Shown here one piece after another: positions 53,343-63,700 of a stretch of DNA of 64,000 nt (position 1 is its first letter; each line of letters opens with the position of its first letter). Under the pieces are notes generated by a model. The model did no database searches. It worked only from the letters and a program-made list of their open reading frames with translations, and was not told where the DNA came from. A program made the translations under genes and the position numbers. Origin of the DNA: Thomasclavelia sp. (GTDB taxonomy: Bacteria > Bacillota_I > Bacilli_A > Erysipelotrichales > Coprobacillaceae). The stretch spans positions 62,001-126,000 of the forward strand of contig JAQVWN010000003.1 of assembly GCA_028749475.1 (NCBI GenBank), read 5' to 3'.

Positions 53343-54031
53343 TGAAGATCATTCACCTGCAAACAGTTGATTCAACCAATGATTATTTAAAAAGAAATAT
53401 TAACAGTTTTGATAATCTAACCTTTGTTGATGCTATGTTTCAAACTAAGGGCAGAGGGAGAAATGGACATACTTGGATAACTGCTAATAATACTAGTTTA
53501 TTACTTAGTGTCTTAGTAAAAGAAGAACTTAATCCTATTCAATTATCGATTGGCATGGCTTATTCGATAATTCAAACCTTAAATTATTATCATATAAAAG
53601 CTTTAATTAAATGGCCTAATGATATCTTTGTAAATGATAAAAAGATTTCTGGAATATTAGTGGAAACAATCTATAATTCTTCCTTTCAAGGAACTATTAT
53701 AGGTATTGGTTTAAATGTCTATAATGATAACTATATTTCAATTGAAGAGGCTACTAATATAAAGTATTCTATTAAAGAAGTAGAAAACAAATTAATAGAA
53801 TACTTTACATTAAATTATAAGTTAATTAAAGATAATAAATATCATGATATTTTAGATAAGATAAATGATTTATCTTATCTAAAAGATAAAGAAATAGATT
53901 ATAAAAATTATGGAATAGTTAAGTTTATAAAACTTAACTATGATGGTACTATTACTTTAGAAAACAATAATCAAGAAAGATTCAATGTAGTAATAAATGA
54001 AATATCGCTTTCTAATAATAAAAAACCTTAA
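53342..54031 (+). CDS. birA: Biotin-protein ligase (no DNA-binding domain)
   Basis: 229 residues. Attaches biotin to AccB Lys111. Motifs QTVDSTNDYL, biotinyl-AMP loop GRGRNGHTW, IKWPNDIFVNDKKISGIL and GIGLNVYN. It lacks the N-terminal helix-turn-helix of bifunctional BirA, so it should not regulate transcription. Its C-terminal part contains two strong AT-rich inverted repeats (53854-53880; 53915-53941). Last gene of the cluster. Confidence 0.94.
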   Translation: MKIIHLQTVDSTNDYLKRNINSFDNLTFVDAMFQTKGRGRNGHTWITANNTSLLLSVLVKEELNPIQLSIGMAYSIIQTLNYYHIKALIKWPNDIFVNDKKISGILVETIYNSSFQGTIIGIGLNVYNDNYISIEEATNIKYSIKEVENKLIEYFTLNYKLIKDNKYHDILDKINDLSYLKDKEIDYKNYGIVKFIKLNYDGTITLENNNQERFNVVINEISLSNNKKP

Positions 54032-54041
54032 TTGGTTTTTT
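54020..54041 (+). terminator. Intrinsic terminator of the fatty-acid cluster
   Basis: AAAAAACC / GGTTTTTT stem; overlaps the birA stop. Confidence 0.75.
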
Positions 54042-54071
54042 ATTTTACCCACTTAAATAAAGTGTAATATG

Positions 54072-54100
54072 TTGATACTAACAAAAGAAAATGCTATTAT
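54072..54100 (+). promoter_or_regulatory. gpmI promoter
   Basis: TTGATA, 17 bases, TGC-TATTAT. Confidence 0.75.
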
Positions 54101-54128
54101 ATGGTGGAAAAATCGGAGGAAATAAAAC

Positions 54129-55655
54129 ATGAAAAAAAGACCAATAGTATTATGTATTATGGATGGTTATGGATTAAGTAAAAGTATTGATGGTAATGCT
54201 GTAAGACTTGCTAACACACCAAATTTAGATGATTTAATGGCAATATATCCAACAACTAGAATTAAAGCTAGTGGACTTCCAGTAGGCTTACCTGATGGAC
54301 AAATGGGTAACTCAGAAGTAGGACATTTAAATATCGGAGCTGGTAGAACAGTATACCAAAGTTTAACTTTAATAAATAAAGCTGTAGCTGATAAAGAATT
54401 TGATAAGAATAAAGAATTCTTAAAAGCTATTAAAAATTGTAAAGATAATGATTCTAAACTTCATATTTGGGGATTATTATCTAATGGTGGTGTTCATTCA
54501 TCTAATGAACATATCTATGAATTACTTAAAATGGCTAAAGCTAATGGACTTAAAAAAGTTTATGTACATGCTTTCTTAGATGGACGTGACGTTGCCCCTG
54601 ATAGTGGAGCTGATTTTGTTAAAGAATTAGAAGATCAAATTAAAAAGATTGGTGTTGGAGAAATTGCTGTTGTATCTGGAAGATACTATGCAATGGATCG
54701 TGATAAGAGATTTGATCGTGTAAATCTTGCTTATGAAGCAATTACTGAACATAAAGGAGAAAGTTTTACTGATCCTGTTAAATATGTTAAAGATTCTTAT
54801 AAGAAAAAAGTATTTGATGAATTCGTAATTCCTGGATATAACTCAAAAGTTGATGGAACAGTTGAAGAAAACGATAGTATTATCTTTGCTAACTTCCGTC
54901 CTGATAGAGCTATTCAACTTTCTACTGTAATTACTAATCCTTCTTTCTATAAAGATAAAGGATATGAACCTAAAAAAGTTATTAAGAAATTATACTTTGT
55001 ATGTATGATGAAATATGCTGATAGTGTTAAAGGACATATTGCCTTCACTTCTCCAGAACTTAAAAATACATTAGGTGATTATTTATCTGAACAAGGTTTA
55101 AAACAATTAAGAATTGCTGAAACAGAAAAATATGCTCATGTTACTTTCTTCTTTGATGGTGGAGTAGATAAAGAAATTAAAGGAGCTACAAGAGTACTTG
55201 TAAACTCTCCTAAAGTTGCTACATATGACTTACAACCAGAAATGTCAGCTTATGAAGTTAAAGATAAATTAATTGCTGAACTTGATAAAGACAAACATGA
55301 TGTTGTAATCGTTAACTTTGCTAACTGTGATATGGTTGGACATACTGGAATTATTCCTGCGGCGATTAAAGCTGTTTCAGTTGTAGATGAATGTGTAGGA
55401 GCTGTTTATAATAAAGTTCTTGAACTTGGTGGAACTATGTTAATCACTGCTGATCATGGTAATGCTGAAGAAGAATTAGACAAAGATGGAAATCCATTTA
55501 CTGCTCATACAACTAATGAAGTACCACTTATTGTTACTAATACTCATTTAGAATTAGAAAAGACTGGAAAACTTGGAGATTTAGCTCCAACTATTCTTAA
55601 GTTATTAGGACTTCCAATTCCTAAAGAAATGGATGGAAAACCATTAATAAAATAA
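54129..55655 (+). CDS. gpmI: Phosphoglycerate mutase, 2,3-bisphosphoglycerate-independent
   Basis: 508 residues. Interconverts 3- and 2-phosphoglycerate in glycolysis. Alkaline-phosphatase-fold metal ligands: DGYG near the N-terminus and ADHGNAEE near the C-terminus; the phospho-Ser in GNSEVGHLNIGAGR; HAFLDGRD and GRYYAMDRDKR. Strong CGGAGGA ribosome site. The next gene overlaps its last codons. Confidence 0.96.
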   Translation: MKKRPIVLCIMDGYGLSKSIDGNAVRLANTPNLDDLMAIYPTTRIKASGLPVGLPDGQMGNSEVGHLNIGAGRTVYQSLTLINKAVADKEFDKNKEFLKAIKNCKDNDSKLHIWGLLSNGGVHSSNEHIYELLKMAKANGLKKVYVHAFLDGRDVAPDSGADFVKELEDQIKKIGVGEIAVVSGRYYAMDRDKRFDRVNLAYEAITEHKGESFTDPVKYVKDSYKKKVFDEFVIPGYNSKVDGTVEENDSIIFANFRPDRAIQLSTVITNPSFYKDKGYEPKKVIKKLYFVCMMKYADSVKGHIAFTSPELKNTLGDYLSEQGLKQLRIAETEKYAHVTFFFDGGVDKEIKGATRVLVNSPKVATYDLQPEMSAYEVKDKLIAELDKDKHDVVIVNFANCDMVGHTGIIPAAIKAVSVVDECVGAVYNKVLELGGTMLITADHGNAEEELDKDGNPFTAHTTNEVPLIVTNTHLELEKTGKLGDLAPTILKLLGLPIPKEMDGKPLIK

Positions 55656-56170
55656 AAAAGTTCATATTAATTTCATTATTAATATGTATATTAAGTGGGT
55701 GCTCTAATGCATCCACTTATCATATAAAGACTAATGATACACTAAGTGGTATTAATGAAATAACCTATAATGAATTAAATAGTAAGTTAAAAAAGAACAC
55801 AACATTTATTATCTTTATAGGAAGATCTGATTGCATTGACTGTAAACACTTTACACCAATCCTTCAAAGTTATTTAGATAAACATAAAGGTACTTATGTT
55901 TATTATTTAAACATTAAAGAGTATCGCGATAAAGCAAACTCTAAAACTGCTACTAAAAAAGAAAAGAAGTTTTATAAAGATTTATATAAGAAGTTTGATA
56001 TTGATTGGGTACCTTCTTTAAGACTGATTCATAATGGAAATATCGAAGATAAATATCAATATTTAGATGAGAGTTACTATGAAATGAGTAGTTCAAATCA
56101 AAAAAAAGAAGTAAAGAAATATACTAATAAGTTAAAAGAATGGATGAATAATATATTTGAGGTGAAGTAA
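55643..56170 (+). CDS. Thioredoxin-like lipoprotein with a non-canonical start
   Basis: The frame is open from 55625 to the TAA at 56168-56170 and encodes ~175 residues. It has a basic start (KIKK), hydrophobic core, lipobox LSGC, then a thioredoxin-like stretch TFIIFIGRSDCIDCKHF with a CxxC pair and a later VPSLRLIHNG (cis-Pro loop). No ATG, GTG, TTG or CTG exists upstream of the lipobox; ATT at 55643 or ATA at 55652 are the only sensible starts, with GGATGG six bases before the ATT. It overlaps gpmI. Likely an extracytoplasmic thiol-disulfide protein. A sequencing error at the start cannot be excluded. Confidence 0.65.
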   Translation: MNKIKKFILISLLICILSGCSNASTYHIKTNDTLSGINEITYNELNSKLKKNTTFIIFIGRSDCIDCKHFTPILQSYLDKHKGTYVYYLNIKEYRDKANSKTATKKEKKFYKDLYKKFDIDWVPSLRLIHNGNIEDKYQYLDESYYEMSSSNQKKEVKKYTNKLKEWMNNIFEVK

Positions 56171-57040
56171 ATGAAAACATGTCCTAGATGTCATCGTCAA
56201 ATTCCTGATGATGCAAAAGTATGCCCTTATTGTGGACTTAGATTAGTCCAACAAGCTCCCCAAAATAGAAGAAAACCTAGTAACTTTGGTTTAATACTGA
56301 TTATTTTATGTGTGATTTCACCACTTATATCATTATTATTTTATTGGCCTTTATTAATGTCTGGTGATTCTAATAGTTCTAATTCTTCAATTACTGAAGA
56401 AAGTAATAAGAACTATACTCTAGGAACTTTAGGAGATGTTAAAAATGATCCTGAGAATATTGAAGCAACTTTCTATTCAATTAATCGATTAGATAATCAA
56501 GTTGATGGCTCTCAAGATTATTGTAAAGCTTTAAAAGCCTCAGAGAAAAAACTAAACAGTGCTTTAAAAAATGCCAATGCTAAAATTACATCTAGTGATT
56601 ATACTTTCCAAATTACTAACTTATCCAATATTTATGCTGATATTAGATATGATATTAGTGTAAATAAAGAAGATAGTGTTACTGTGGAACTATCATATGA
56701 TTTATCGGGAACTACTAATAGTTTTACCGTTACTCAAATAGATAATAATCTTAAAAACTTTGAAGCTATCAAAGCTAGTGATTCTTCACTTGTAACAACT
56801 ATTTCTAAACTTTATGATAATAAAGATCATACAAGTATTATTGCCCTTAATGATGCTAAAGTAGATAAAGCTGAAGATGGCTTTAATGAAAGAAAAAATC
56901 ATATTACTAACTATGGTTATGGTTTTACTAAAACTAAAGATGATTCTTCTACTAGAGAATATATTCTAGGTCAAAAGAATAATTATCGAACAAAAATTAT
57001 ATATGAATCTAAATTAAACATTAAGAAAATAACTGGTTAA
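56171..57040 (+). CDS. Zinc-ribbon membrane protein of unknown function
   Basis: 289 residues. N-terminal cytoplasmic zinc ribbon (CPRC ... CPYC), one membrane segment at residues ~40-62, then a Ser/Asn-rich linker and an outer domain of ~200 residues with no motif I recognise. This plan is common for Firmicutes proteins of unclear role. Starts at the base after the lipoprotein stop with GAGGTGA, so the two are co-translated and may act together outside the cell. Confidence 0.75.
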   Translation: MKTCPRCHRQIPDDAKVCPYCGLRLVQQAPQNRRKPSNFGLILIILCVISPLISLLFYWPLLMSGDSNSSNSSITEESNKNYTLGTLGDVKNDPENIEATFYSINRLDNQVDGSQDYCKALKASEKKLNSALKNANAKITSSDYTFQITNLSNIYADIRYDISVNKEDSVTVELSYDLSGTTNSFTVTQIDNNLKNFEAIKASDSSLVTTISKLYDNKDHTSIIALNDAKVDKAEDGFNERKNHITNYGYGFTKTKDDSSTREYILGQKNNYRTKIIYESKLNIKKITG

Positions 57041-57053
57041 GTTATTTTCTTTT
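57023..57053 (+). terminator. Intrinsic terminator overlapping a stop codon
   Basis: AAGAAAATAAC / GTTATTTTCTT stem with a 7-base loop holding the stop codon; T-rich tail. Confidence 0.85.
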
Positions 57054-57060
57054 ATTATTA

Positions 57061-57069
57061 TGCTATAAT
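57061..57069 (+). promoter_or_regulatory. Extended -10 of the HAD hydrolase gene
   Basis: TGC-TATAAT, about 25 bases before the ATG. Confidence 0.5.
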
Positions 57070-57093
57070 ATGACAAAAGTTGAGGAATGATTA

Positions 57094-57868
57094 ATGAAGA
57101 AGATCTTATTTAGTGACATCGACGGAACTCTGTATCATGATGGTAAAGTAGCCCATGAAAATGATTCCAAGTATATCTCTAAACTCCATCAAAATGGATA
57201 TTATTTTGCTCTTTGTACTGGCCGAAATTTAAGTGAACTTGGTCCTATTAAAGAGAACTTTGATTATGACTTTCTAGTTCTTAATAATGGAGCAACCATT
57301 ATGGATAAAAATGATAATATTCTTTTTGAAAAAAAGATTCCCGGAGATATTGGTCGAGAAATAATGGATTATTTATTAAATACTTTTCCTAGTAATGTGA
57401 ACTGCTTTCAAGATGGAAAAGATAACTATATTTTAATAAATAATAAAACATATTCTTTTACTGGTCATTCTTTAGAAGAAAAAGAATATGATTTTTATCA
57501 TCATTTAAAAAACAGTCCCGATTTTGAAATCCTAAATTCCTATAACCTTGATGAAAGCATGGAAAATGTTTTAACAGCCCAAAGTTATATTGAACAAAAC
57601 TATGGAGACTATGCTCATGGTATCCTTAATAAGCACTACCTTTGTTACAGCCTCTGGCTGCAACAAAGGTAGTGGGTTAAAACATTTATGTGAGATATTA
57701 GGAAATGTGCAGTCTTATGCGATTGGCGATTCTACCAACGATATAACGATGTTTGAGGCTGCTAGTAATGCTTATACCTTTAATAGGGTAGAAGAAGATA
57801 TAAAAGCTTATACTGATAAACAAGTAGATTATGTATATGAAGTAATAGAAGATATGATTGGAGAATAA
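57094..57868 (+). pseudogene. Cof-type HAD hydrolase interrupted by a frameshift
   Basis: The first frame (57094 to TAG at 57672) carries HAD motif I SDIDGTLYHDG, motif II CTGRN and the cap domain up to about SYIEQNYGDY. A second frame, open from before 57590 to 57868, carries the expected rest: CNKGSGLKHL with the motif III Lys, and motif IV GDSTNDITMFEAA. Neither part alone is a working Cof-type sugar-phosphate or flavin phosphatase. The shift falls between ~57590 and 57640. It may be a true inactivation or a sequencing error. Confidence 0.8.
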
Positions 57869-57869
57869 G

Positions 57870-58919
57870 ATGAGTTATAAAGATAAATTTAGACAAGTAG
57901 AGCCTTATGTAGCTGGTGAACAACCTAAGATAGTTAATATGATAAAACTAAATACTAATGAAAATCCTTATGGACCTTCATTAAGGATTCAAGAGGCTTT
58001 AAAAGATGCTGATATAAATAAACTAAGATTATATCCAAGTAGTAATGCTGATGACTTACAACTTGCTCTTAGTGAGTATTATCACTTAGATAAAGATCAA
58101 GTATTCCTTGGTAATGGATCAGATGAAGTATTAGCTTTATCTTTCCTAACATTTTTTAATGGCAAGGAACCAATTCTATTTCCTAATATTTCTTATTCTT
58201 TTTATCCAGTTTATTGTGATTTATATCAAATGGCATTTAAAGAACTTCCTTTAACTAAAGACTTAAAGATTGTTAAAGAAGACTACTATCAACCAAATAG
58301 TGGAATTATCTTTCCTAATCCTAATGCCCCAACAGGACTATTAGTAGATTTAGATTTTATTGAAGATATTTTAAAACATAATCAAGATAGTATTGTCATA
58401 ATTGATGAAGCTTATATTGATTTTGGTGGGACTAGTGCTTTACCATTATTAGATAAATATGAAAATCTAGTTATTATTCAAACATTCTCTAAATCTAGAT
58501 CACTTGCTGGTAGTAGAATTGGTATAGCTTTAGGAAGTAAAGAAGTAATAGCTCACTTATATGATGTTAAAAACTCTTTTAATTCTTATCCTATTGACTA
58601 CTTAACTCAATTAGTAGGAGTTGCTAGTGTTAAAGATTCAAATGATATGAAAGAAAAATGTCAAAAGGTTATTAATACTAGAGAAAGAGTAAAGAAAGAA
58701 TTAAAAGAATTAGGATTTATTGTTCCTGATTCATACGCTAACTTTGTATTTGTATCTCATCCAACAATCGATATTCCTAAATTATTTAAAGATTTAAGAA
58801 AAGAAGGAATAATTGTTCGTCACTGGGATAAACCACTAATTAAAGATTATCTTCGAATCTCAATTGGTACCGATGAGCAGATGAATGCTTTAATTAATTT
58901 CTTAAATAATTATAAGTAA
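57870..58919 (+). CDS. hisC: Histidinol-phosphate aminotransferase family protein
   Basis: 349 residues, PLP-dependent fold type I. KLNTNENPYGPS at the start, GNGSDEVL, PNPNAPTG, DEAYIDF and PLP-binding Lys208 in TFSKSRSLAG are the HisC set. No other his gene is nearby, so it may serve aromatic amino acids or another transamination instead. ATG 57870 follows GGAG, one base after the preceding frame's stop. Confidence 0.85.
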   Translation: MSYKDKFRQVEPYVAGEQPKIVNMIKLNTNENPYGPSLRIQEALKDADINKLRLYPSSNADDLQLALSEYYHLDKDQVFLGNGSDEVLALSFLTFFNGKEPILFPNISYSFYPVYCDLYQMAFKELPLTKDLKIVKEDYYQPNSGIIFPNPNAPTGLLVDLDFIEDILKHNQDSIVIIDEAYIDFGGTSALPLLDKYENLVIIQTFSKSRSLAGSRIGIALGSKEVIAHLYDVKNSFNSYPIDYLTQLVGVASVKDSNDMKEKCQKVINTRERVKKELKELGFIVPDSYANFVFVSHPTIDIPKLFKDLRKEGIIVRHWDKPLIKDYLRISIGTDEQMNALINFLNNYK

Positions 58920-58943
58920 AAGAATGGCAAAAGCCATTCTTTT
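58920..58943. terminator. Bidirectional terminator between hisC and yaaA
   Basis: AAGAATGGC / GCCATTCTT stem with an AAAA loop, T-rich on both strands. Confidence 0.88.
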
Positions 58944-59667
58944 ATAGTTTATAGTATTTTTTTACGGGTTTTCTTAAAAAGACAAGATTATTGGAAGTAG
59001 ATAATTCCTCGACATACTTATAACCATCAAACTTAATATCTTTAATCTGATCAATAGTAGTAATATCCTGTTTAATCATCATCTCTAACATCTTACCTCG
59101 AGCTTGCTTTAAATAGACAGCTTGTCTTTTTATTTTCCCATTTACTTCATCCCCAAAATCAATATTGATTACTTTAGGATGTTTAATTAGTTTTAAGTAT
59201 TCTTTAGTAGTTAAAGAAATAATTAAATCTTCATCTTTAAGATAATCATTAACTTCTTTTTCCCAATAATTATACATATTAATATCTATTTTATTATTCA
59301 TCCCAATATGATGAGGTTCAATTAAATCGTTATATCTAACTAATCCATATAAAGGAGAAAGAATAAGTAGATACTTATCCAGATATTGAAATTCTTTCTC
59401 TTTATAAGTATTAATCTTTAGTTGTTTATAAACAACTCCATCATAAAGATTTAAAGCACTAACACTTTTTTGAGGTGTATGATAGTAATCATATATCTTA
59501 TCAGCCTGTTTAAATGACACAGCTAGTTTGTCATGGATATCCTTACTAGACATACCTTCTAAACACTTTTTAAGCTTATTAGTTTTATTTATAAATAAAG
59601 GAGGTACTCCTTTAATATTATAATTATGATATTTTAACATTCGACAATCCGCAATTAGTATTTTCAT
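58942..59667 (-). CDS. yaaA: YaaA-family protein (peroxide stress, iron control)
   Basis: 241 residues of the DUF328/YaaA family: ALNLYDGVVYKQL, LILSPLYGLVRYNDLIEPH and the C-terminal KQARGKMLEMM. YaaA limits intracellular iron and binds DNA in E. coli; the role in this lineage is inferred. Clear TATAAT at 59683-59688 on the minus strand and a short 9-base leader with GGTGAT. Confidence 0.88.
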   Translation of the reverse strand: MKILIADCRMLKYHNYNIKGVPPLFINKTNKLKKCLEGMSSKDIHDKLAVSFKQADKIYDYYHTPQKSVSALNLYDGVVYKQLKINTYKEKEFQYLDKYLLILSPLYGLVRYNDLIEPHHIGMNNKIDINMYNYWEKEVNDYLKDEDLIISLTTKEYLKLIKHPKVINIDFGDEVNGKIKRQAVYLKQARGKMLEMMIKQDITTIDQIKDIKFDGYKYVEELSTSNNLVFLRKPVKKYYKL

Positions 59668-59752
59668 TTTATCACCATCAATATTATAACTTATTTTCTT
59701 ATTTTTACTTATGATAATGCTTAAATATGTTATACTTAATCTCGGTGATAAA
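59668..59752. promoter_or_regulatory. Divergent promoter region yaaA / nucleoid-protein gene
   Basis: Minus-strand TATAAT (59683-59688) and plus-strand TGT-TATACT (59728-59736). A perfect 12-bp inverted repeat, GGTGATAAAATG on each strand, contains the ribosome site and start codon of both genes. Confidence 0.65.
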
Positions 59753-60760
59753 ATGAATACAATAATAAAAGATAAAATATTAATACATATGTTAGATATG
59801 GAACATTCAAGAGTAATTCTTTCCGATACTTTTGTTGATTTAGAAACATCAGACCTAGAATACTATGATAAAAAAATAGAGAAAACACTTCAATCAAGTT
59901 CAATCAAAGAGTTAGTTGTTGGTAGTGAACATCATTTACTACTAGCTGCTAAAAAGATGCTTGAAAGTGATGAAGAATTCATCAATCAAGCAGCTAAAAT
60001 AGCGAATGAGTTATTTATGGTTGTAAAAAACGTTGAAGAAATGCCTAATAGTAATCTAATGTTTGTAGAGTGCAAAGTTGATGGAGTAAAACATATTTTA
60101 ATTCTTAAATTAAACTATAAACTAACTCCTGTAAGTGTCATGGAAGAAGATGAAGATGGTAAAAGAAGTATTAGATTTACAATCAAACAATTACTTCCTT
60201 CTAAAGGTTTAAATGTTGATGAAGCTATTATTATCAACACTGATGATAATAAAATCTCATATATTGAAAAAAGAGTAATGATTGATGGTAAACCAGGATA
60301 TTATCTTAATGAACAATATATTAAAGGTGAAAATAAAAAATCTGATAAAGAAAAGATGAACGCTATTAATAAAGTTGTTAAAAGATTAGATAGTGCTTAT
60401 AACGCTGTTGATGGTGAACCAGTACCAGCTATTAAAAAAGAAATAGTTGATTGTATTGTTGAGCATAAACCAATTAAACCAGTAGATGTGGTAAAGAAAA
60501 TAGTTTCTAAAGATATCCAAGCAGTCGAAGAAGTAGAAGAAAACATGGCTGATATTGGAATTACTAGTGAAGATGAAATAATCAATTTACCAGTATCTCT
60601 AGATCGGATGAGTCGTTGTAAACTTGTTTTAGATGATGATAAAGTAATTGAATTAAATACAGAAGATTACTTAAATAATGATGATGTTATAAAAGAAACA
60701 GGAATAGATGGTACTACTACTATCACTCTTAAAAACATTCATGAAATAAAAATAAAGTAG
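59753..60760 (+). CDS. Nucleoid-associated protein (NdpA/YejK family)
   Basis: 335 residues of the 37-kDa nucleoid-associated protein family (PF04245 type): N-terminal LIHMLDMEHSRVILSD, the block FVECKVDGVKHILILKLNYK with QLLPSKGLNVDEAIIIN, and a C-terminal extension. Members bind DNA or associate with the nucleoid; the detailed function is unclear. ATG 59753 is preceded by GGTGAT; in-frame Met codons upstream overlap the promoter. Stops with TAG. Confidence 0.8.
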   Translation: MNTIIKDKILIHMLDMEHSRVILSDTFVDLETSDLEYYDKKIEKTLQSSSIKELVVGSEHHLLLAAKKMLESDEEFINQAAKIANELFMVVKNVEEMPNSNLMFVECKVDGVKHILILKLNYKLTPVSVMEEDEDGKRSIRFTIKQLLPSKGLNVDEAIIINTDDNKISYIEKRVMIDGKPGYYLNEQYIKGENKKSDKEKMNAINKVVKRLDSAYNAVDGEPVPAIKKEIVDCIVEHKPIKPVDVVKKIVSKDIQAVEEVEENMADIGITSEDEIINLPVSLDRMSRCKLVLDDDKVIELNTEDYLNNDDVIKETGIDGTTTITLKNIHEIKIK

Positions 60761-60780
60761 GTATTTAAAATACCTACTTT
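60754..60780. terminator. Bidirectional terminator between convergent genes
   Basis: AAAGTAGGTAT / ATACCTACTTT stem with a TTAAA loop, T-rich on both sides. Confidence 0.88.
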
Positions 60781-60783
60781 TAT

Positions 60784-63700
60784 TTAACTTATTTTTACAT
60801 AACGATTAATGTTTAAATAGTAAAGAGTTGCGTCAATGCTTTTACTTGGAAAGATTTTACTAAGAACTTTGATATAGTAATTCATTTGCGATTTATGAGC
60901 ATTAATTAATTCATCATCTGATACATCATTATTAAATCGATCAGTTTTATAATCAATAATATGAATACTATCTTCTTTAAAACATAATACGTCAAATATC
61001 CCATGAATTATTTGATTATCATCATCCTTAAAAGAAAATACTTTTTCTTTATATACTTTACTATCAACCATCAGTTTATAAATATCACTACTTATAAAAT
61101 TATTAAGTTTATCTTTATAGCCATTAATGGATTCTATTTCCTCAGGAGTGTATAAATCTAAGGTAAATAGATGATCTAATTCTTTTTGAAGATCAATAGT
61201 TGATGAGACTGGTAATTGTTCTAGAACACTATGAATGACACTCCCACGATGAGATCCACTTATACTAGAATCTTCATCTTCTTGGTAATGTTCAAATGAA
61301 TGTTCATCATTATCATTTATCTTTTTAGTAACTGCTATCGAAGTATTAACTGATAAAGGAATATATTTATAATCACTATATGATTGATAATTACTTACTT
61401 CTTTTTTCTTTTCATTTGTAACGATAGTGTAATTGATAATTTGATCAGGAGTAGAAATTTCCATTCTAAAGTGACTATCTTTAACTGTATCTTCTTTTAT
61501 ATAATCTTTGTTATAGATTTTAATATTAGCAGCGTTTGCTTTAATTGTCGTATTAATATCATCTAGATTTTCATCATTGATACTAAGATACTTTAATTGA
61601 TTTTTTAAATAGTCATTAATTTCCGGATGAGAAATTAAACTAGGACCTATTAAACCAAGATAATTATCACTATTTCTTATATTTAAAGGTAATATCGGAC
61701 CTTGTTCATTTTTCTTTGATAAATAACTATTTTGCCATTTAACAATTGTCTCTAACTCTTTATCATAACCAACCAGTATTAATTTATTTTTAGCTCTAGT
61801 TAAAGCTACATATAAGACTCTTAACTGTTCATCCCTAGATTCTTTTTTTATCTTATTACTTAAAAGATTTTTAAATAGATTAGAATCTTTAACTATAATA
61901 TTTTTAAATTCATCGATATTATCTAAATGATAATAATCTAAAGCTAATCCATATTCTTTATCATTAATAATCTTATTTTTAGAATCTTGAGTATTATACT
62001 TATGATCTAAATCAGCTACAAATACTACTTTAAATTCTAATCCTTTAGATTTATGAACAGTCATAAATTTTACTTTATTACTACTAGCTGATTGAATAGA
62101 AGCAGGAGAGTAATCAATATCATACTTAATAGCCTTGTCAAAGTTATTACAAATACTACTAAGAGTTAAACTAGCATCATCTTTTAACATTTCAATCATT
62201 AATAAAAGGTTATTATAACGTTGTTCACCATTATATAGAGAACTTACAAAAGAATAATAATCAGCTTTATTTAAGAAATCATCTAAGACTTTATATATAG
62301 GTTCATTTTCAAATCTATTATAGTATTCTTCAAAGATTTCATTAAAATTAGTTACTTCTTCATTATTTAAATAATCTTTAAAAGATAAATACATACTTGT
62401 ATTATCTTGTTTAATTTCTTTAATAAGATTGGTATCAAACTTACTAAAGATAAAATTATTAAATACTAAACTACTAAAAGCAATATCATCATAAGGATTA
62501 TTAAAAGCTTTTAAAATATTTAAACATGTAATTATTTCAGGTTCTTGTAAAAAACCTTTTGATAAAATAATTGAGTTAGGAATGTTGTATTTATCAAAGA
62601 CCTTTTTAAATGTAATAAATGGGATAGCAGTACTAGTAAGAATAGCGATATCTTCATAGTTGTAGTTATCCTTGTTTACTAAATCACTGATTCTTTTGGC
62701 ACATAAAATAGCTTCTAGTTCCATTTTAGGTGTCATAATTCCTTCTTTATCATCGAGAATTAGAAGGAATTCAGAAATATCTTTTTCCTCATATTCATTA
62801 GATTTATTACTTAAATCAAAGTGAAGTTTGGCATATTCATCATTATAGTATTCAAGTCCACCGGTTTCTTTTGTCATTAATTGATTAAAGATAAAATTAA
62901 TACTATCTAAAACACATTTACTACTACGATAATTATATTCTAAGTCAATTTTAATATTGCTGTCATCATCGCTAGCATAACTAATAAACTTATCTTTAAA
63001 GATATTTAAATCAGCTTTTCTAAAGGCATAAATTGATTGTTTCATATCTCCAACCATGAACTTATAAACATGATGATTATCATAGTTAGATATTAAATTA
63101 ACAATAGTCTCCTGAACATCATTAGTATCTTGATATTCATCAACCATTATTTCCTTTAACTTATGATTAAGTTTTTGCGAAACTCCGAGAGATGGTTCTA
63201 ATAGTTTGATAGCGTTTCTTTCTAAGTCATTAAAATCCATAATATTATATTTATCTTTATATTCTTGATAACTATTTTGAAAATCAGCTAATAACTTATA
63301 GTAGTATTCTAGTTGGTTATAAGTATTCTTTAAAATATCTTTAAAATTATCATTATTTAATCTTTCGGTTAAATCAACAACAGTTTTTTTGAAATCTTTA
63401 CCCGCACTATCAAAATAATTATTTAGCATATTCTTAGTTGAATCATCAATTCCTAGTTTTTTCCAACCAATCCTTTTACTAGTTTCTAGTTCGATTGTTT
63501 GATAATTCAATGAATGTTCTTTTAAGCCTTTTTTTATTTCTTCTTGATAATTAAATAAACTATCAAGTTTACTTTTAAAGCCTTCATCTTCACCATAATG
63601 ATCTTGAATATAGCTTTCAGCTTGTTTTCTAGCATCAATAGCCTTATCTAAGTTTTCTTTAATGGTATTTTCAAATAGTTTAAAGATTAGACTACCTTTA

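Noticed and set aside
63508-63510. TTG as start of AddA
   Set aside because: The frame stays open to the window edge and the upstream residues (TFCSDLISQYG) belong to AddA.
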